DNA from: Acidobacteriota bacterium
GTDB lineage: Bacteria > Acidobacteriota > Vicinamibacteria > Vicinamibacterales > SCN-69-37
Assembly: GCA_947467605.1 (NCBI GenBank)
Contig: CANIII010000025.1
Location: 1-61,570, forward strand
Reading direction: 5' to 3'
Length of the DNA stretch: 61,570 bases
This document shows positions 27,138 through 34,935 of this stretch, in pieces. How positions within the stretch are numbered: the stretch's first letter is position 1; each line of letters starts with the position of its first letter. Both the position numbers and the translations under genes were made by a program. The notes under the pieces were generated by a model. The model worked only from the letters and a program-made list of their open reading frames with translations. It was not told where the DNA came from and made no database searches.

Positions 27138-28330
27138 CGAATCATGGACCGCTCAACGGCCTCACCGTGCTCGACTTGTCGCGCGTGCTGTCGGGCCCCT
27201 ACTGCACGATGCAGCTTGCTGACATGGGCGCGCGCGTGATCAAGATCGAGCATCCCGCGCATGGCGACGACACGCGCGCGTGGGGACCGCCGTGGGTGAA
27301 CGGTGAGAGCAGCTACTTCCTTGGCATCAATAGAAATAAGGAGAGCGTCGCGATCGACTTCAAGACGCCCGACGGCCGCGCACTCGTCGGGCGGCTCGCG
27401 GCACAGGCTGACATTCTGGTCGAGAACTTTCGTCCAGGCACACTCGCCAAGATCGGCCTCGACTACGCGTCGCTCGCTGCGAAATACCCGCGCCTGATCT
27501 ACGCGTCGATCTCGGGATTTGGCCAGACGGGTCCGCGACATCACGAGGCCGGCTACGACGCGATGATGCAGGCCGAAGCCGGGCTCATGAGCATCACGGG
27601 CTCACCGTCCGCGCCGCCGGTGCGACTCGGCGTGGCGATCTCCGACATCGCCTCCGGCATGCTCACGATGCAAGGCATCCTGCTCGCGTTGATTGCACGC
27701 GGCACAACAGGACGCGGACAGTACGTCGACATCAGCATGTTCGACTCGACGCTGGCGCTGCTCACCTATCAGGCGCAGCGTACGTTCGCGACCGGCATCG
27801 CGCCGACTCGACTCGGCAATCGACACGCGAGCATCGCGCCGTACGACACCTTCGAAGCCGCCGACGGCACACTCGTGCTCGCGGTCGGCAACGACGATCA
27901 GTGGCACCGCTTCTGCCGCGCCGCGCACATCAATGAAGACGCGCGCTTTCACACCAACGACAGCCGCGTCCGCCATTACGATCTGCTCCAACCCATCGTC
28001 GCAACGGCCATCGCCACTGACACCGTTGAGCACTGGCTCGTGCGCCTCCGCGAGGCAGGCGTGCCGGCCGGCGCCGTGCGCGACGTTGACGCGGCACTGA
28101 ACGACGCGCAGACCGCAGCGCGCGAGATGGTGGCGACCGTCACTCACCCAACCATCGGTCCACTGCACGTGCTCGGCGTGCCGGTCAAGCTGTCTGACAC
28201 CCCCGGCGCCGTGCGCACGGCACCGCCCCTGCTCGGGCAGCACACCGCCGCCGTGCTGGTCGAGCAACTCGGCCTGTCCTCCGGGGAGATCGAGGCGCTC
28301 GCCCGGGCCGGAGTGCTGAAGTGCGCGTGA
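27134..28330 (+). CDS. Class III CoA-transferase (CaiB/BaiF family)
   Basis: A 398-residue acyl-CoA transferase of the CaiB/BaiF/formyl-CoA-transferase family. The start LTVLDLSRVLSGPYCTMQLADMGARVI... pattern and GDDTRAWGPP are family hallmarks; the catalytic aspartate is expected in EAGYDAMMQAEAGL (about residue 140). It moves CoA between carboxylic acids without needing ATP. The substrate cannot be told from sequence. It is translationally coupled to homoserine dehydrogenase (ATGA overlap), an unusual partnership. Confidence 0.88.
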   Translation: MTNHGPLNGLTVLDLSRVLSGPYCTMQLADMGARVIKIEHPAHGDDTRAWGPPWVNGESSYFLGINRNKESVAIDFKTPDGRALVGRLAAQADILVENFRPGTLAKIGLDYASLAAKYPRLIYASISGFGQTGPRHHEAGYDAMMQAEAGLMSITGSPSAPPVRLGVAISDIASGMLTMQGILLALIARGTTGRGQYVDISMFDSTLALLTYQAQRTFATGIAPTRLGNRHASIAPYDTFEAADGTLVLAVGNDDQWHRFCRAAHINEDARFHTNDSRVRHYDLLQPIVATAIATDTVEHWLVRLREAGVPAGAVRDVDAALNDAQTAAREMVATVTHPTIGPLHVLGVPVKLSDTPGAVRTAPPLLGQHTAAVLVEQLGLSSGEIEALARAGVLKCA

Positions 28331-28337
28331 TTGCGAG

Positions 28338-28343
28338 TACGAT
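28338..28343 (+). promoter_or_regulatory. Leaderless-type -10 hexamer before 28350
   Basis: TACGAT lies exactly 6 nt upstream of the ATG at 28350, the geometry expected when transcription begins at the start codon. There is no ribosome site in the intervening CTAGGG. It sits only 20 bp after the CoA-transferase stop. Confidence 0.45.
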
Positions 28344-28349
28344 CTAGGG

Positions 28350-28781
28350 ATGGACGTCGCAGAACTTCGCAAACGCATCGCCAGAGAGCTCGATCGACCG
28401 GCCGGCGGAGACCGCACGGGTGGTGATCGACGCGCATCGGCGGACTCCGCGCGTGTGCAGTTCAACCGCCTGCTCAACGGCACGATCGCGCCGCTCCTCA
28501 TCCAGACCGCATCGATCCTTAAAGCCGAAGGCGAACTCTGCCAGGTACACACGCCGTCCGACACGGCCAAGATCGCATTCGACAGCTCGCACGAAGACTT
28601 CATCGAGTTCATGCTCGACACGACGCCGCCCGCCCACGTGATCGGCCGCTGCAGCATGCGCCGCAAGGGCGGCACCACGGTCGAAGACCGCATCGTCGGC
28701 GTCGGCAAGGCGATCGAAGAGATCACCGACGAAGACCTGCTCGCGTTCCTGCTGCCTGAGCTTCGCAAAATTCTGAAGTAG
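28350..28781 (+). CDS. Hypothetical protein, 143 residues
   Basis: I do not recognise this family. The sequence is soluble, without signal peptide or membrane segment. The first ~30 residues are Arg/Gly/Asp-rich and the rest looks folded, with alternating strands (LCQVHTPSDTAKIAF, HVIGRCSMRRKGGTTVEDR) and a C-terminal helix pair (VGKAIEEITDEDLLAFLLPELRK contains it). Codon use and GC match the neighbours, so it is probably real. It precedes the DtxR/MntR-like regulator by 13 bp and may share its transcript. Confidence 0.65.
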   Translation: MDVAELRKRIARELDRPAGGDRTGGDRRASADSARVQFNRLLNGTIAPLLIQTASILKAEGELCQVHTPSDTAKIAFDSSHEDFIEFMLDTTPPAHVIGRCSMRRKGGTTVEDRIVGVGKAIEEITDEDLLAFLLPELRKILK

Positions 28782-28794
28782 CACGGCCGCCGCC

Positions 28795-29466
28795 ATGCTC
28801 GCGTCACAAACGGTCGAGAACTACCTCAAGACGATCTATCTCGCACAGACCGAGCTCGCCTCATCGAAAGAGTTTGTGCCGATGGGCCACCTCGCGTCGT
28901 CGCTGGGCGTGGTCCCTGGAACCGCAACGACGATGGTAAAAACGTTGTCGGAGTCGGGGCTTGTGCGCTACGAGCCGTATGTGGGCGTGCGGCTCACCGC
29001 GAGCGGCGAGAAGCTCGCGAGCCTGGTGCTGCGGCGACATCGATTGATCGAGCTCTTTCTCGTGAAAGTGCTCGGCATGAGCTGGGCCGATGTGCACGAT
29101 GAAGCCGAGCAGCTCGAGCATGCCGTGTCTGAACGGTTGATCGATCGGATCGACGAAATGCTGGGCCGGCCCGACGTGGATCCGCACGGCGATCCGATTC
29201 CCACGGCGCAGGGCAAGATCGCGCGCCCCGATCATCCGGATCTGCTGACGGCGCCAATCGGCACGCCACTCCTTGTCGCCCGCATCCTGGATCAGGACGC
29301 GTCCTTCCTGCGATTTGTTGAACAACAGGGTCTCGTGCCTGGCCATCCGGTGACGATCGAGAGTCGCGACGCGGCGGCGGACTCGGTCGCGGTTCGCCGA
29401 GAAACCGGCGACCTCGTGACGATCGGCGCCAGAGCCGCCTCAAAGGTGCTAGTGCGACCGGCTTGA
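28795..29466 (+). CDS. DtxR/MntR-family metal-dependent regulator
   Basis: A 223-residue iron/manganese-responsive repressor. The N-terminal winged helix (SQTVENYLKTIYLAQTE, then VPGTATTMVKTL as recognition helix) is followed by the metal-binding dimerisation domain with RRHRLIELFLVKVLGM and DEAEQLEHAVSE, whose Glu and His residues are the usual ligands, and an FeoA-like SH3 domain (residues ~150-220). The SH3 domain is absent from B. subtilis MntR, but present in DtxR/IdeR and many other members. It lies directly upstream of mntH, with a palindrome between them, so manganese-dependent repression of mntH is the natural inference. Confidence 0.88.
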   Translation: MLASQTVENYLKTIYLAQTELASSKEFVPMGHLASSLGVVPGTATTMVKTLSESGLVRYEPYVGVRLTASGEKLASLVLRRHRLIELFLVKVLGMSWADVHDEAEQLEHAVSERLIDRIDEMLGRPDVDPHGDPIPTAQGKIARPDHPDLLTAPIGTPLLVARILDQDASFLRFVEQQGLVPGHPVTIESRDAAADSVAVRRETGDLVTIGARAASKVLVRPA

Positions 29467-29490
29467 CGCCGGATGTGAAGATACCGTAAG

Positions 29491-29506
29491 TTTTGAGTGT
29501 TCAAAA
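29491..29506 (+). promoter_or_regulatory. Palindromic operator candidate upstream of mntH
   Basis: TTTTGA-GTGT-TCAAAA is a perfect inverted repeat with 6-bp arms, AT-rich in an otherwise GC-rich region, 8 bp before the mntH ATG. Its position over the expected transcription start suits repression by the DtxR/MntR-like protein encoded upstream. It does not match the classic B. subtilis MntR consensus closely, so the pairing with that regulator is inferred from context. Confidence 0.6.
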
Positions 29507-29514
29507 TTTCAATT

Positions 29515-30819
29515 ATGAGCACTAAAACAAAAAGTCTTCCCGAAGTTCATGGCACGATCGCGGTGCCGCATGGCGCCGGATTCTTTCGCAAGATGCTCGC
29601 GTTCGCGGGCCCGGGCTATCTCGTCGCCGTCGGCTACATGGATCCGGGCAACTGGGCCACGGACCTCGCCGGCGGTTCCAAATACGGTTACACGCTCCTC
29701 AGCGTGATCATGATTTCCAACCTGATGGCGATTCTGTTGCAAGCACTGTCTGTGCGCCTCGGTATCGCCAGCGGGCGCGACCTTGCGCAGGCGTGTCGCG
29801 ACAGCTACTCGAAGCCGGTCACGTTCGTGCTGTGGGTGCTCTGCGAAATCGCCATCGCGGCCTGCGACCTGGCGGAAGTGATCGGCGCGGCCATCGCCCT
29901 CAAACTGCTCTTCGGCCTTCCGATGATCTGGGGCGTCCTCCTCACCTCCGGCGACGTGCTCATCGTCCTCTACCTCCAAAACCGCGGCTTCCGCTACGTG
30001 GAGACACTGGTCATCGCGCTCATTATCGCGATCGCGGGCTCGTTCGCGATCAACCTGTGGATCGCACAGCCGGTGATGTCGGAAGTGCTCGCGGGCTTCA
30101 TTCCCCACACAGAGATTCTGCGTAATCGCGACATGCTCTACATCGCGATCGGCATCCTCGGCGCCACAGTGATGCCGCACAACCTCTACCTGCATTCGTC
30201 CATCGTGCAGACGCGCAAGTATCTTGACGATGACACGAGCAAGGCGGAGGCGATTCGCTTTGCGACGATCGACTCGTCGGTGGCGCTCATGTCGGCGCTC
30301 TTCATCAACGCCGCGATCCTGATCATGTCGGCATCGGTGTTCCACACGCGGGGCCTCCAACAGGTGGCGGAGATCGGCGACGCGTATCAGTTGATGACGC
30401 CGCTGCTCGGCACGGCACTCGCGAGCACGCTCTTCGCGGTGGCCTTGCTCGCTTCGGGCCAGAACGCAACGCTGACCGGCACGCTCGCGGGCCAGATCGT
30501 CATGGAGGGATTCATCAACCTCCGGCTGCGTCCGTGGCTCCGTCGTCTGGTCACTCGACTGATCGCCATCGTGCCGGCCGTCGCGGTGATTGCGCTCTAC
30601 GGTGAGTCCGGCACGGGTCCGCTGCTGATCCTCAGCCAGGTGGTCCTGAGCTTGCAGCTGCCGTTCGCGGTGTTCCCGCTCGTGATGTTCACCAGCGACA
30701 AGGCGAAGATGGGCAAGTTCGTGAGTCCGCTGTGGTTGAAGTCACTCGCGTGGATGGTCTCTCTGGTCATTGCCGTGCTGAATGTCTGGTTGCTGTATCA
30801 GACGTTCGCCATGCTCTAA
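29515..30819 (+). CDS. mntH: Nramp-family manganese/divalent metal transporter MntH
   Basis: Proton-coupled Mn2+/Fe2+ importer of 434 residues with eleven hydrophobic segments. The metal-site motif DPGN (43-46) in the first helix and MPHNLYLHS (~220-228) in the sixth are both intact. I chose the ATG at 29515; an in-frame GTG at 29497 would lie within the operator palindrome. No ribosome site is visible before either codon. It sits after the DtxR/MntR-like gene and before a universal stress protein, and would feed the Mn-type superoxide dismutase seen at the left of the window. Confidence 0.93.
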   Translation: MSTKTKSLPEVHGTIAVPHGAGFFRKMLAFAGPGYLVAVGYMDPGNWATDLAGGSKYGYTLLSVIMISNLMAILLQALSVRLGIASGRDLAQACRDSYSKPVTFVLWVLCEIAIAACDLAEVIGAAIALKLLFGLPMIWGVLLTSGDVLIVLYLQNRGFRYVETLVIALIIAIAGSFAINLWIAQPVMSEVLAGFIPHTEILRNRDMLYIAIGILGATVMPHNLYLHSSIVQTRKYLDDDTSKAEAIRFATIDSSVALMSALFINAAILIMSASVFHTRGLQQVAEIGDAYQLMTPLLGTALASTLFAVALLASGQNATLTGTLAGQIVMEGFINLRLRPWLRRLVTRLIAIVPAVAVIALYGESGTGPLLILSQVVLSLQLPFAVFPLVMFTSDKAKMGKFVSPLWLKSLAWMVSLVIAVLNVWLLYQTFAML

Positions 30820-30836
30820 TACGGGGCTCCCGAACC

Positions 30837-31271
30837 ATGTATAGACGCATCCTCGTTGCCATCGAACACTCCGCTGCGGATCGCGCGATCCTCGATCACG
30901 TCGAACAACTCGCGACGCTTACTGGTGCCGAACTCGTGCTCGTGCACGTCGCCGACGGCTGGGCCGCGCGACATTTCACGAACCTCAAACTGCGCGAGTC
31001 GGAAGAAATTCAAGACGATCGCGTGTACCTCGAAAGCCTCTGCAGTGAGCTCCAGGGCAAGGGCCTCAGGGTCGAGTCGCGATTGCTAATGGGCGATCCA
31101 TCGACGGAGCTGGCGAAAGCCGTCGACACCGAGCATGCCGACCTGCTCGCCATGGCCACGCACGGCCATCGATTCCTTCAGGATTTGATGAAAGGCACGA
31201 CCGTCGACCGCGTGCGGCATCTGGTCACGGTGCCCGTTGTGCTGGTGCGGTACCAAGAACAGAAAAGTTAA
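30837..31271 (+). CDS. Universal stress protein (UspA family)
   Basis: A 144-residue UspA-fold protein starting MYRRILVAIEHS. The C-terminal nucleotide-binding stretch reads ATHGHRFLQDLMKGTTVDRV, where the usual GxxG...GS/T motif is only partly kept: the first glycine and final GT are there, but the second glycine is replaced. ATP binding is thus uncertain. It follows mntH by 17 bp and probably shares its transcript, which suggests a stress role linked to metal supply. Confidence 0.85.
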   Translation: MYRRILVAIEHSAADRAILDHVEQLATLTGAELVLVHVADGWAARHFTNLKLRESEEIQDDRVYLESLCSELQGKGLRVESRLLMGDPSTELAKAVDTEHADLLAMATHGHRFLQDLMKGTTVDRVRHLVTVPVVLVRYQEQKS

Positions 31272-31327
31272 CCGTGAAGAACGTAGAGGACGTGAAGAAG
31301 TGTGGCTTTCTTGACGTCCTTCACGGT
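31271..31327. terminator. Imperfect inverted repeat between usp and queD, possible bidirectional terminator
   Basis: ACCGTGAAGAACGT (31271-31284) and ACGTCCTTCACGGT (31314-31327) pair with one mismatch. The inner sequence offers an alternative pairing of AGGACGTGAAGAA with TTCTTGACGTCCT. The arms contain a repeated GTGAAGAACGT/GGACGTGAAGAA unit. The element fills the gap between two convergent genes, so a terminator role is likely, but the flanking T/A runs are short and a dispersed intergenic repeat is an alternative. Confidence 0.5.
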
Positions 31328-31340
31328 AAATCGCTCTTGG

Positions 31341-31751
31341 CTAGGCGCTGACTTCGGAGTACTCCGTGCGCGACGTCGGGGTTTCCCATACGCGCACGGC
31401 CGCAACATCCAATCCCTGCTCACGTGACTTGTCGAAAATCAGCTTGGCAATGCGCTCGACCGTCGGGTTGCTGTCGATGAGGTAGATGGGCTCGCCGAGA
31501 TCCTGGAGCGGCTTCACGAGCGGGTCGTCGTGGCGCAGGATCATCTTGTGATCGAGCTCGCGGTCGATCCAGCCCTTCACGATCTTCTTGATATCCGAGA
31601 AATCAGCGACCATGTTGCGGTCGTCGAGACGATTCGCCCGCACATCAACTTCGACAACCGCGTTGTGGCCATGCAGATGTTTGCAGACACCGTCGTAGTC
31701 GAGCAGGCGATGTCCGTAACAAAAATCAATGCGCTTGGTCACGAGGTACAT
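31341..31751 (-). CDS. queD: 6-carboxytetrahydropterin synthase QueD
   Basis: A 136-residue enzyme of the PTPS family that converts dihydroneopterin triphosphate to 6-carboxytetrahydropterin in queuosine precursor synthesis. Zinc ligands are His14 (FCYGHRL) and the two histidines in CKHLHGHN, whose cysteine is catalytic. WETPTSRTEY near the C-terminus carries the conserved Glu. The ATG at 31751 has a TAGAGT hexamer 6 nt upstream and no ribosome site, suggesting a leaderless mRNA. It is divergent from a queC-like gene with 16 bp between start codons; queE and queF are not in the window. Confidence 0.92.
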   Translation of the reverse strand: MYLVTKRIDFCYGHRLLDYDGVCKHLHGHNAVVEVDVRANRLDDRNMVADFSDIKKIVKGWIDRELDHKMILRHDDPLVKPLQDLGEPIYLIDSNPTVERIAKLIFDKSREQGLDVAAVRVWETPTSRTEYSEVSA

Positions 31752-31754
31752 GTC

Positions 31755-31763
31755 TACACTCTA
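31755..31763. promoter_or_regulatory. Overlapping leaderless -10 elements (TACACTCTA), queD/queC-like
   Basis: The whole 16-bp gap between the divergent start codons holds TACACT on the plus strand (31755-31760), 7 nt from the queC-like ATG, and TAGAGT on the minus strand (31763-31758), 6 nt from the queD ATG. There is no room for a leader or a ribosome site, so both mRNAs should be leaderless. The 9-mer is identical to that at 26062-26070. Confidence 0.5.
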
Positions 31764-31767
31764 GCAA

Positions 31768-32400
31768 ATGCCGACTTCAGCGGTGCTCGTCTCCGGCGGA
31801 CTCGACAGCGCGGTGCTGCTCGCGCAGGAGCTCGACACCAACCGGGGCGCACAACCCATTCACGTGCGCGCGGGGCTGGCATGGGAAGACGCGGAAGCGC
31901 GAACCATCGAACGCCTGATCGCGACGCCGCCATTCGCCGGACGCGTCGCGCCAGTCATCACGCTGACCATCGACATGCGCGAGGTCTATCCGCCGTCGCA
32001 CTGGGCGGTGACCGGCACGCCGCCGGCGTACGACACGCCCGATGAGCACGTGTATCTCGAAGGTCGCAACATTGTGTTGATCGCAAAAGCGGCGGTACTG
32101 TGCGCTCGCCTGAAGATCGGCCGACTCGCGCTGGGCCCGCTCGCCGGAAATCCATTCCCTGATGCGACACCGGAGTTTTTTGAAACGATGGGCCGCGCGC
32201 TGTCACTGGGCCTGGCGCATTCGCTGATGATCGTGGCACCGCTCGCCATGATGCATAAAGAAGATGTGATTCGGCTCGGCCAGTCGCTCGGCGTGCCGCT
32301 CGATCTGACGTTGTCGTGCATGAACCCGCAGCCCGGCGATCGTCCGTGCGGGCGATGCAGCAAGTGCCGCGAACGGGATCAGGCGTTCAGTAATTTGTAA
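31768..32400 (+). CDS. QueC-like 7-cyano-7-deazaguanine synthase family protein (divergent)
   Basis: A 210-residue PP-loop ATPase. The nucleotide loop is LVSGGLDSAVL, and the zinc cysteines are in SCMNPQ...CGRCSKC near the C-terminus, as in QueC, which turns 7-carboxy-7-deazaguanine into preQ0. However the usual QueC block with DYSGYPDCR is replaced by GNPFPDATPEFF, and the protein is slightly short. Being divergent to queD supports a deazaguanine role, but it may be a side branch of the family. Its stop overlaps the convergent lipoprotein gene by 14 bp. Confidence 0.75.
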   Translation: MPTSAVLVSGGLDSAVLLAQELDTNRGAQPIHVRAGLAWEDAEARTIERLIATPPFAGRVAPVITLTIDMREVYPPSHWAVTGTPPAYDTPDEHVYLEGRNIVLIAKAAVLCARLKIGRLALGPLAGNPFPDATPEFFETMGRALSLGLAHSLMIVAPLAMMHKEDVIRLGQSLGVPLDLTLSCMNPQPGDRPCGRCSKCRERDQAFSNL

Positions 32401-33322
32401 TGCGGATGGTGCCGTCGCCCGAGCGCAGCGTCAGTTTCTTGCCGCCGGTACCGAGCTGACCCGACACGGGTCCACGCCCTGGTTTCTTGGCCGTGGTGTT
32501 GGGGCCGGTCGAGTTCGTCAGCGAGAAGTCACTGTGCACGCGACCGCCGGAGCCCGGGTCCGCCTCGATCATCGCGTTGAACCCTGATGGCAACTCCGCG
32601 GTGACCGAGCCGTCGCCCGTGTCGATCATCCAGTCGTCGCTCATCTGCGCGCCGTCACGAATGCGCAATGTCACCGATCCGTCGCCTGTGCGCACGCGCA
32701 GCCCACTCGGCGTGCCGCTGACGCGCACGCTGCCGTCGCGCGTCCTCGCCTCCACATGCCCCGCCACATCGTCCAACGTCAGAGTGCCGTCGCCTGATTC
32801 GATGAGGAGGTCGCCCTTGCCTTCGATAACTTTGATGGAGCCGTCGCCCGACCGCAGGTCGAGCTTGCCTTCGACGCGATCAAGCGTCATGGAGCCGTCG
32901 CCCGTTCGGGCCACGATGTTGCACTTGCGGGGAACCGTGATGATGAGGCGCGCACTGGTGGATGTGAAGTGGCCGATGCCGATCACGGTGGTGCGGCCGG
33001 AATGACGCGCGTCAACGTTGATGTGATTGCCGGTGCGGTCGGCGATGACGGAGATCTTGGAGACAGCCTCTTTATCTTGACCGCGCTTCTCGACTGCAAC
33101 GAGCACCTCGGGTCGATCCCATGATCGGATCTCCACCGTGCCGTCGAAGGTGCTGACGCTCAGATCGATCAGTGCGTCGGCTGGGAAGCGTTTCTCTTCC
33201 CGCTCGATGAACGCCTGACTATCGACGTCCATGCGGCACGCGGTGGAGGTCACCACGGTGGCGCCAACCACGAGGGCAAAAGTGAGATTGGTCATCGACA
33301 TGCCAACTCGGACGAGTGCCAT
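32387..33322 (-). CDS. DUF4097-like beta-helix lipoprotein with GDGS repeats
   Basis: About 311 residues. A hydrophobic N-terminus ends in a lipobox-like TSTAC, so it is probably a lipoprotein. The body is an imperfect repeat of ~20-25-residue strands each marked by T/SGDGS or SGDGT (at least seven copies), the hallmark of DUF4097/auto-adhesin right-handed beta folds. Function in the family is unclear; envelope association is inferred. The ATG at 33322 is chosen because a TAGAGT hexamer (33341-33336) would place the transcription start about 7 nt before it; a GTG 15 bp upstream is less likely. nagA lies upstream on the same strand. Confidence 0.72.
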   Translation of the reverse strand: MALVRVGMSMTNLTFALVVGATVVTSTACRMDVDSQAFIEREEKRFPADALIDLSVSTFDGTVEIRSWDRPEVLVAVEKRGQDKEAVSKISVIADRTGNHINVDARHSGRTTVIGIGHFTSTSARLIITVPRKCNIVARTGDGSMTLDRVEGKLDLRSGDGSIKVIEGKGDLLIESGDGTLTLDDVAGHVEARTRDGSVRVSGTPSGLRVRTGDGSVTLRIRDGAQMSDDWMIDTGDGSVTAELPSGFNAMIEADPGSGGRVHSDFSLTNSTGPNTTAKKPGRGPVSGQLGTGGKKLTLRSGDGTIRITNY

Positions 33323-33356
33323 ACGGTGAAGGTTCACTCTAAATGCCTCACGACCA

Positions 33357-34580
33357 TCATTTTGCGGCCGTCAGGGCGTCGAAGGCCAGATGGCCACCGA
33401 TCCAGGTCTGTTTCACGCTGAAGGTCGGGTCGAGGACGACGATGTCGGCGACCGCGCCCGTCGACAGCACGCCATGCCCCTGCAGGCCCAATTCCCTTGC
33501 GGGGGTCGTGGCGCACATCTGGGCCGCAGCGACCAGTCCGGCGCCGGCGGGTCCGACGATAGTGGCGAAGGCGCGTTCCATGGTGAGGACGCTGCCGGCG
33601 ATCGTGTGGTCGTCGAGGCGGGCGACGTCTTCAACCGTGATCGTGCGACCGCCGAGTTTTGCGCGCGAGCCGCGTGGCAGCCCCGAGCCGGCCGTGCCGT
33701 CGGTGATCGCCATCACACGCGCAGGTGACTTTGCCGCCATCGCGACGCGCATTGCTGCCGGGTGCACGTGGCGGCCGTCGCAGATCAACTCTGCGCACAC
33801 ATCGTCTGCACCCAGCACTGCGCCGACCATACCGGGATCGCGGTGCGCGAGTGGCGTCATGCGATTGAAGAGGTGTGTCGCCTGGCGCGCGCCGGCGGCG
33901 ATGGCTTCGAGCGACAGCTCGTAGCCGGCGGCTGAGTGGCCAATCGACACGATGATGCCGGCTTGTGCGAGCGCGCGCACGAATGCGAGACCGTTCTCCA
34001 GCTCCGGGGCCACGGTCATGATCGACACATCTGGACGAAACAGTGAGATGACGTCCAGAACATCAGCTGCGGTGAACTCCGAACCCTGGACCGCCTGGCG
34101 CGGCCTCTGGACCCACTCTGCCGGTGGCACGCGCAGACAGGTGACCGGCTGTGCGCCGTTGTATTCCGGGCTGATGAAGTTGCTCTCGAGGTGCGCTGGG
34201 AGCACGCGCGCCGCTGCGGGAGCCGGCCCGGCACGGAGCGCGCGGACTTCGTTGAGGACGATGGCAAGTTCGTGTGGCGAGCAGGCGACGGTCGTCGGGC
34301 AGAACGAGGTCACGCCAAAGCGCGGCAGGTCCTGGGCGATCGCGGCGATGGCGCCGTCGCCATCTTGCACATCGCGGCCGAGCACACCGTGTACGTGTAC
34401 ATCGACGAAGCCGGGGACGATGAGGTAGCCGGTGAGGTCGATGCGATGTTCGCCGGGCGACACAGGGCGGAGGCCGGACGTGATGGAGGTGATGCGCCCA
34501 TCTTCGATGACGAGTGTGTGGTTGGCGGCGATGCGGTCCGGGAGGACCAGGTCGGCGCCGGTGAGGAGGGTGCGCGTCAC
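33357..34580 (-). CDS. nagA: N-acetylglucosamine-6-phosphate deacetylase NagA
   Basis: A 407-residue amidohydrolase that deacetylates GlcNAc-6-phosphate in amino-sugar and cell-wall recycling. Metal and substrate motifs are GFVDVHVHG, the glutamate in LPAHLESNFISP, histidines in VSIGHSAAGYE and ATHLFNRM, and the catalytic aspartate in AITDGTAGSGLP. The start is a GTG at 34580 preceded by AGGAAG. No nagB or nagE is nearby, so the gene stands alone. Confidence 0.93.
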   Translation of the reverse strand: MTRTLLTGADLVLPDRIAANHTLVIEDGRITSITSGLRPVSPGEHRIDLTGYLIVPGFVDVHVHGVLGRDVQDGDGAIAAIAQDLPRFGVTSFCPTTVACSPHELAIVLNEVRALRAGPAPAAARVLPAHLESNFISPEYNGAQPVTCLRVPPAEWVQRPRQAVQGSEFTAADVLDVISLFRPDVSIMTVAPELENGLAFVRALAQAGIIVSIGHSAAGYELSLEAIAAGARQATHLFNRMTPLAHRDPGMVGAVLGADDVCAELICDGRHVHPAAMRVAMAAKSPARVMAITDGTAGSGLPRGSRAKLGGRTITVEDVARLDDHTIAGSVLTMERAFATIVGPAGAGLVAAAQMCATTPARELGLQGHGVLSTGAVADIVVLDPTFSVKQTWIGGHLAFDALTAAK

Positions 34581-34602
34581 GTCAAGCTTCCTGCGGCGAG
34601 TT

Positions 34603-34612
34603 AGCTTACCAT
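34603..34612. promoter_or_regulatory. Overlapping divergent -10-like elements, nagA/34619
   Basis: TACCAT (34607-34612, plus) lies 6 nt before the ATG at 34619, a leaderless arrangement. TAAGCT (34608-34603, minus) points toward nagA and shares two bases with it. The 38-bp gap holds both promoters plus the AGGAAG ribosome site of nagA. Confidence 0.42.
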
Positions 34613-34618
34613 CTGGCT

Positions 34619-34933
34619 ATGGCGACCGAATCTGTGATCTTCCGCGCGAGCCGGCTCACTCGGGGCAACTTCTGGTTTCCGGCCGAGGTGGAGGTGTCGC
34701 CGACGAGCGTCACGTTGCGCAAGCGTCGGCTGATCGGCAAGAAGGAAGAGTCGATCCACATCGCGCACATCGCCTCGATCAAGATCGACACGCACATCTT
34801 TTTTTCAGATGTGTATATCGAATCGAGCGGCGGCGAGAATCCCGAGGTGTGTCATGGACACACCAAGGGCGAAGCGGTAGAGATGAAGGAATTGATCGAG
34901 CAGTATCAGACGGCGTATTACAAGAAGACGTAG
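34619..34933 (+). CDS. Hypothetical protein, 104 residues, PH-like
   Basis: A small soluble protein without signal or membrane segment. The pattern of alternating strands (FWFPAEVEVSPTSVTLRKR, then SIHIAHIASIKID and IFFSDVYIESSGG) and a C-terminal helix (EAVEMKELIEQYQTAYY) resembles bacterial PH-domain-like proteins that bind lipids or protein partners. I cannot assign a function. Start chosen for the TACCAT hexamer 6 nt upstream. It converges on fabI with 2 bp between stops. Confidence 0.62.
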   Translation: MATESVIFRASRLTRGNFWFPAEVEVSPTSVTLRKRRLIGKKEESIHIAHIASIKIDTHIFFSDVYIESSGGENPEVCHGHTKGEAVEMKELIEQYQTAYYKKT

Positions 34934-34935
34934 AG

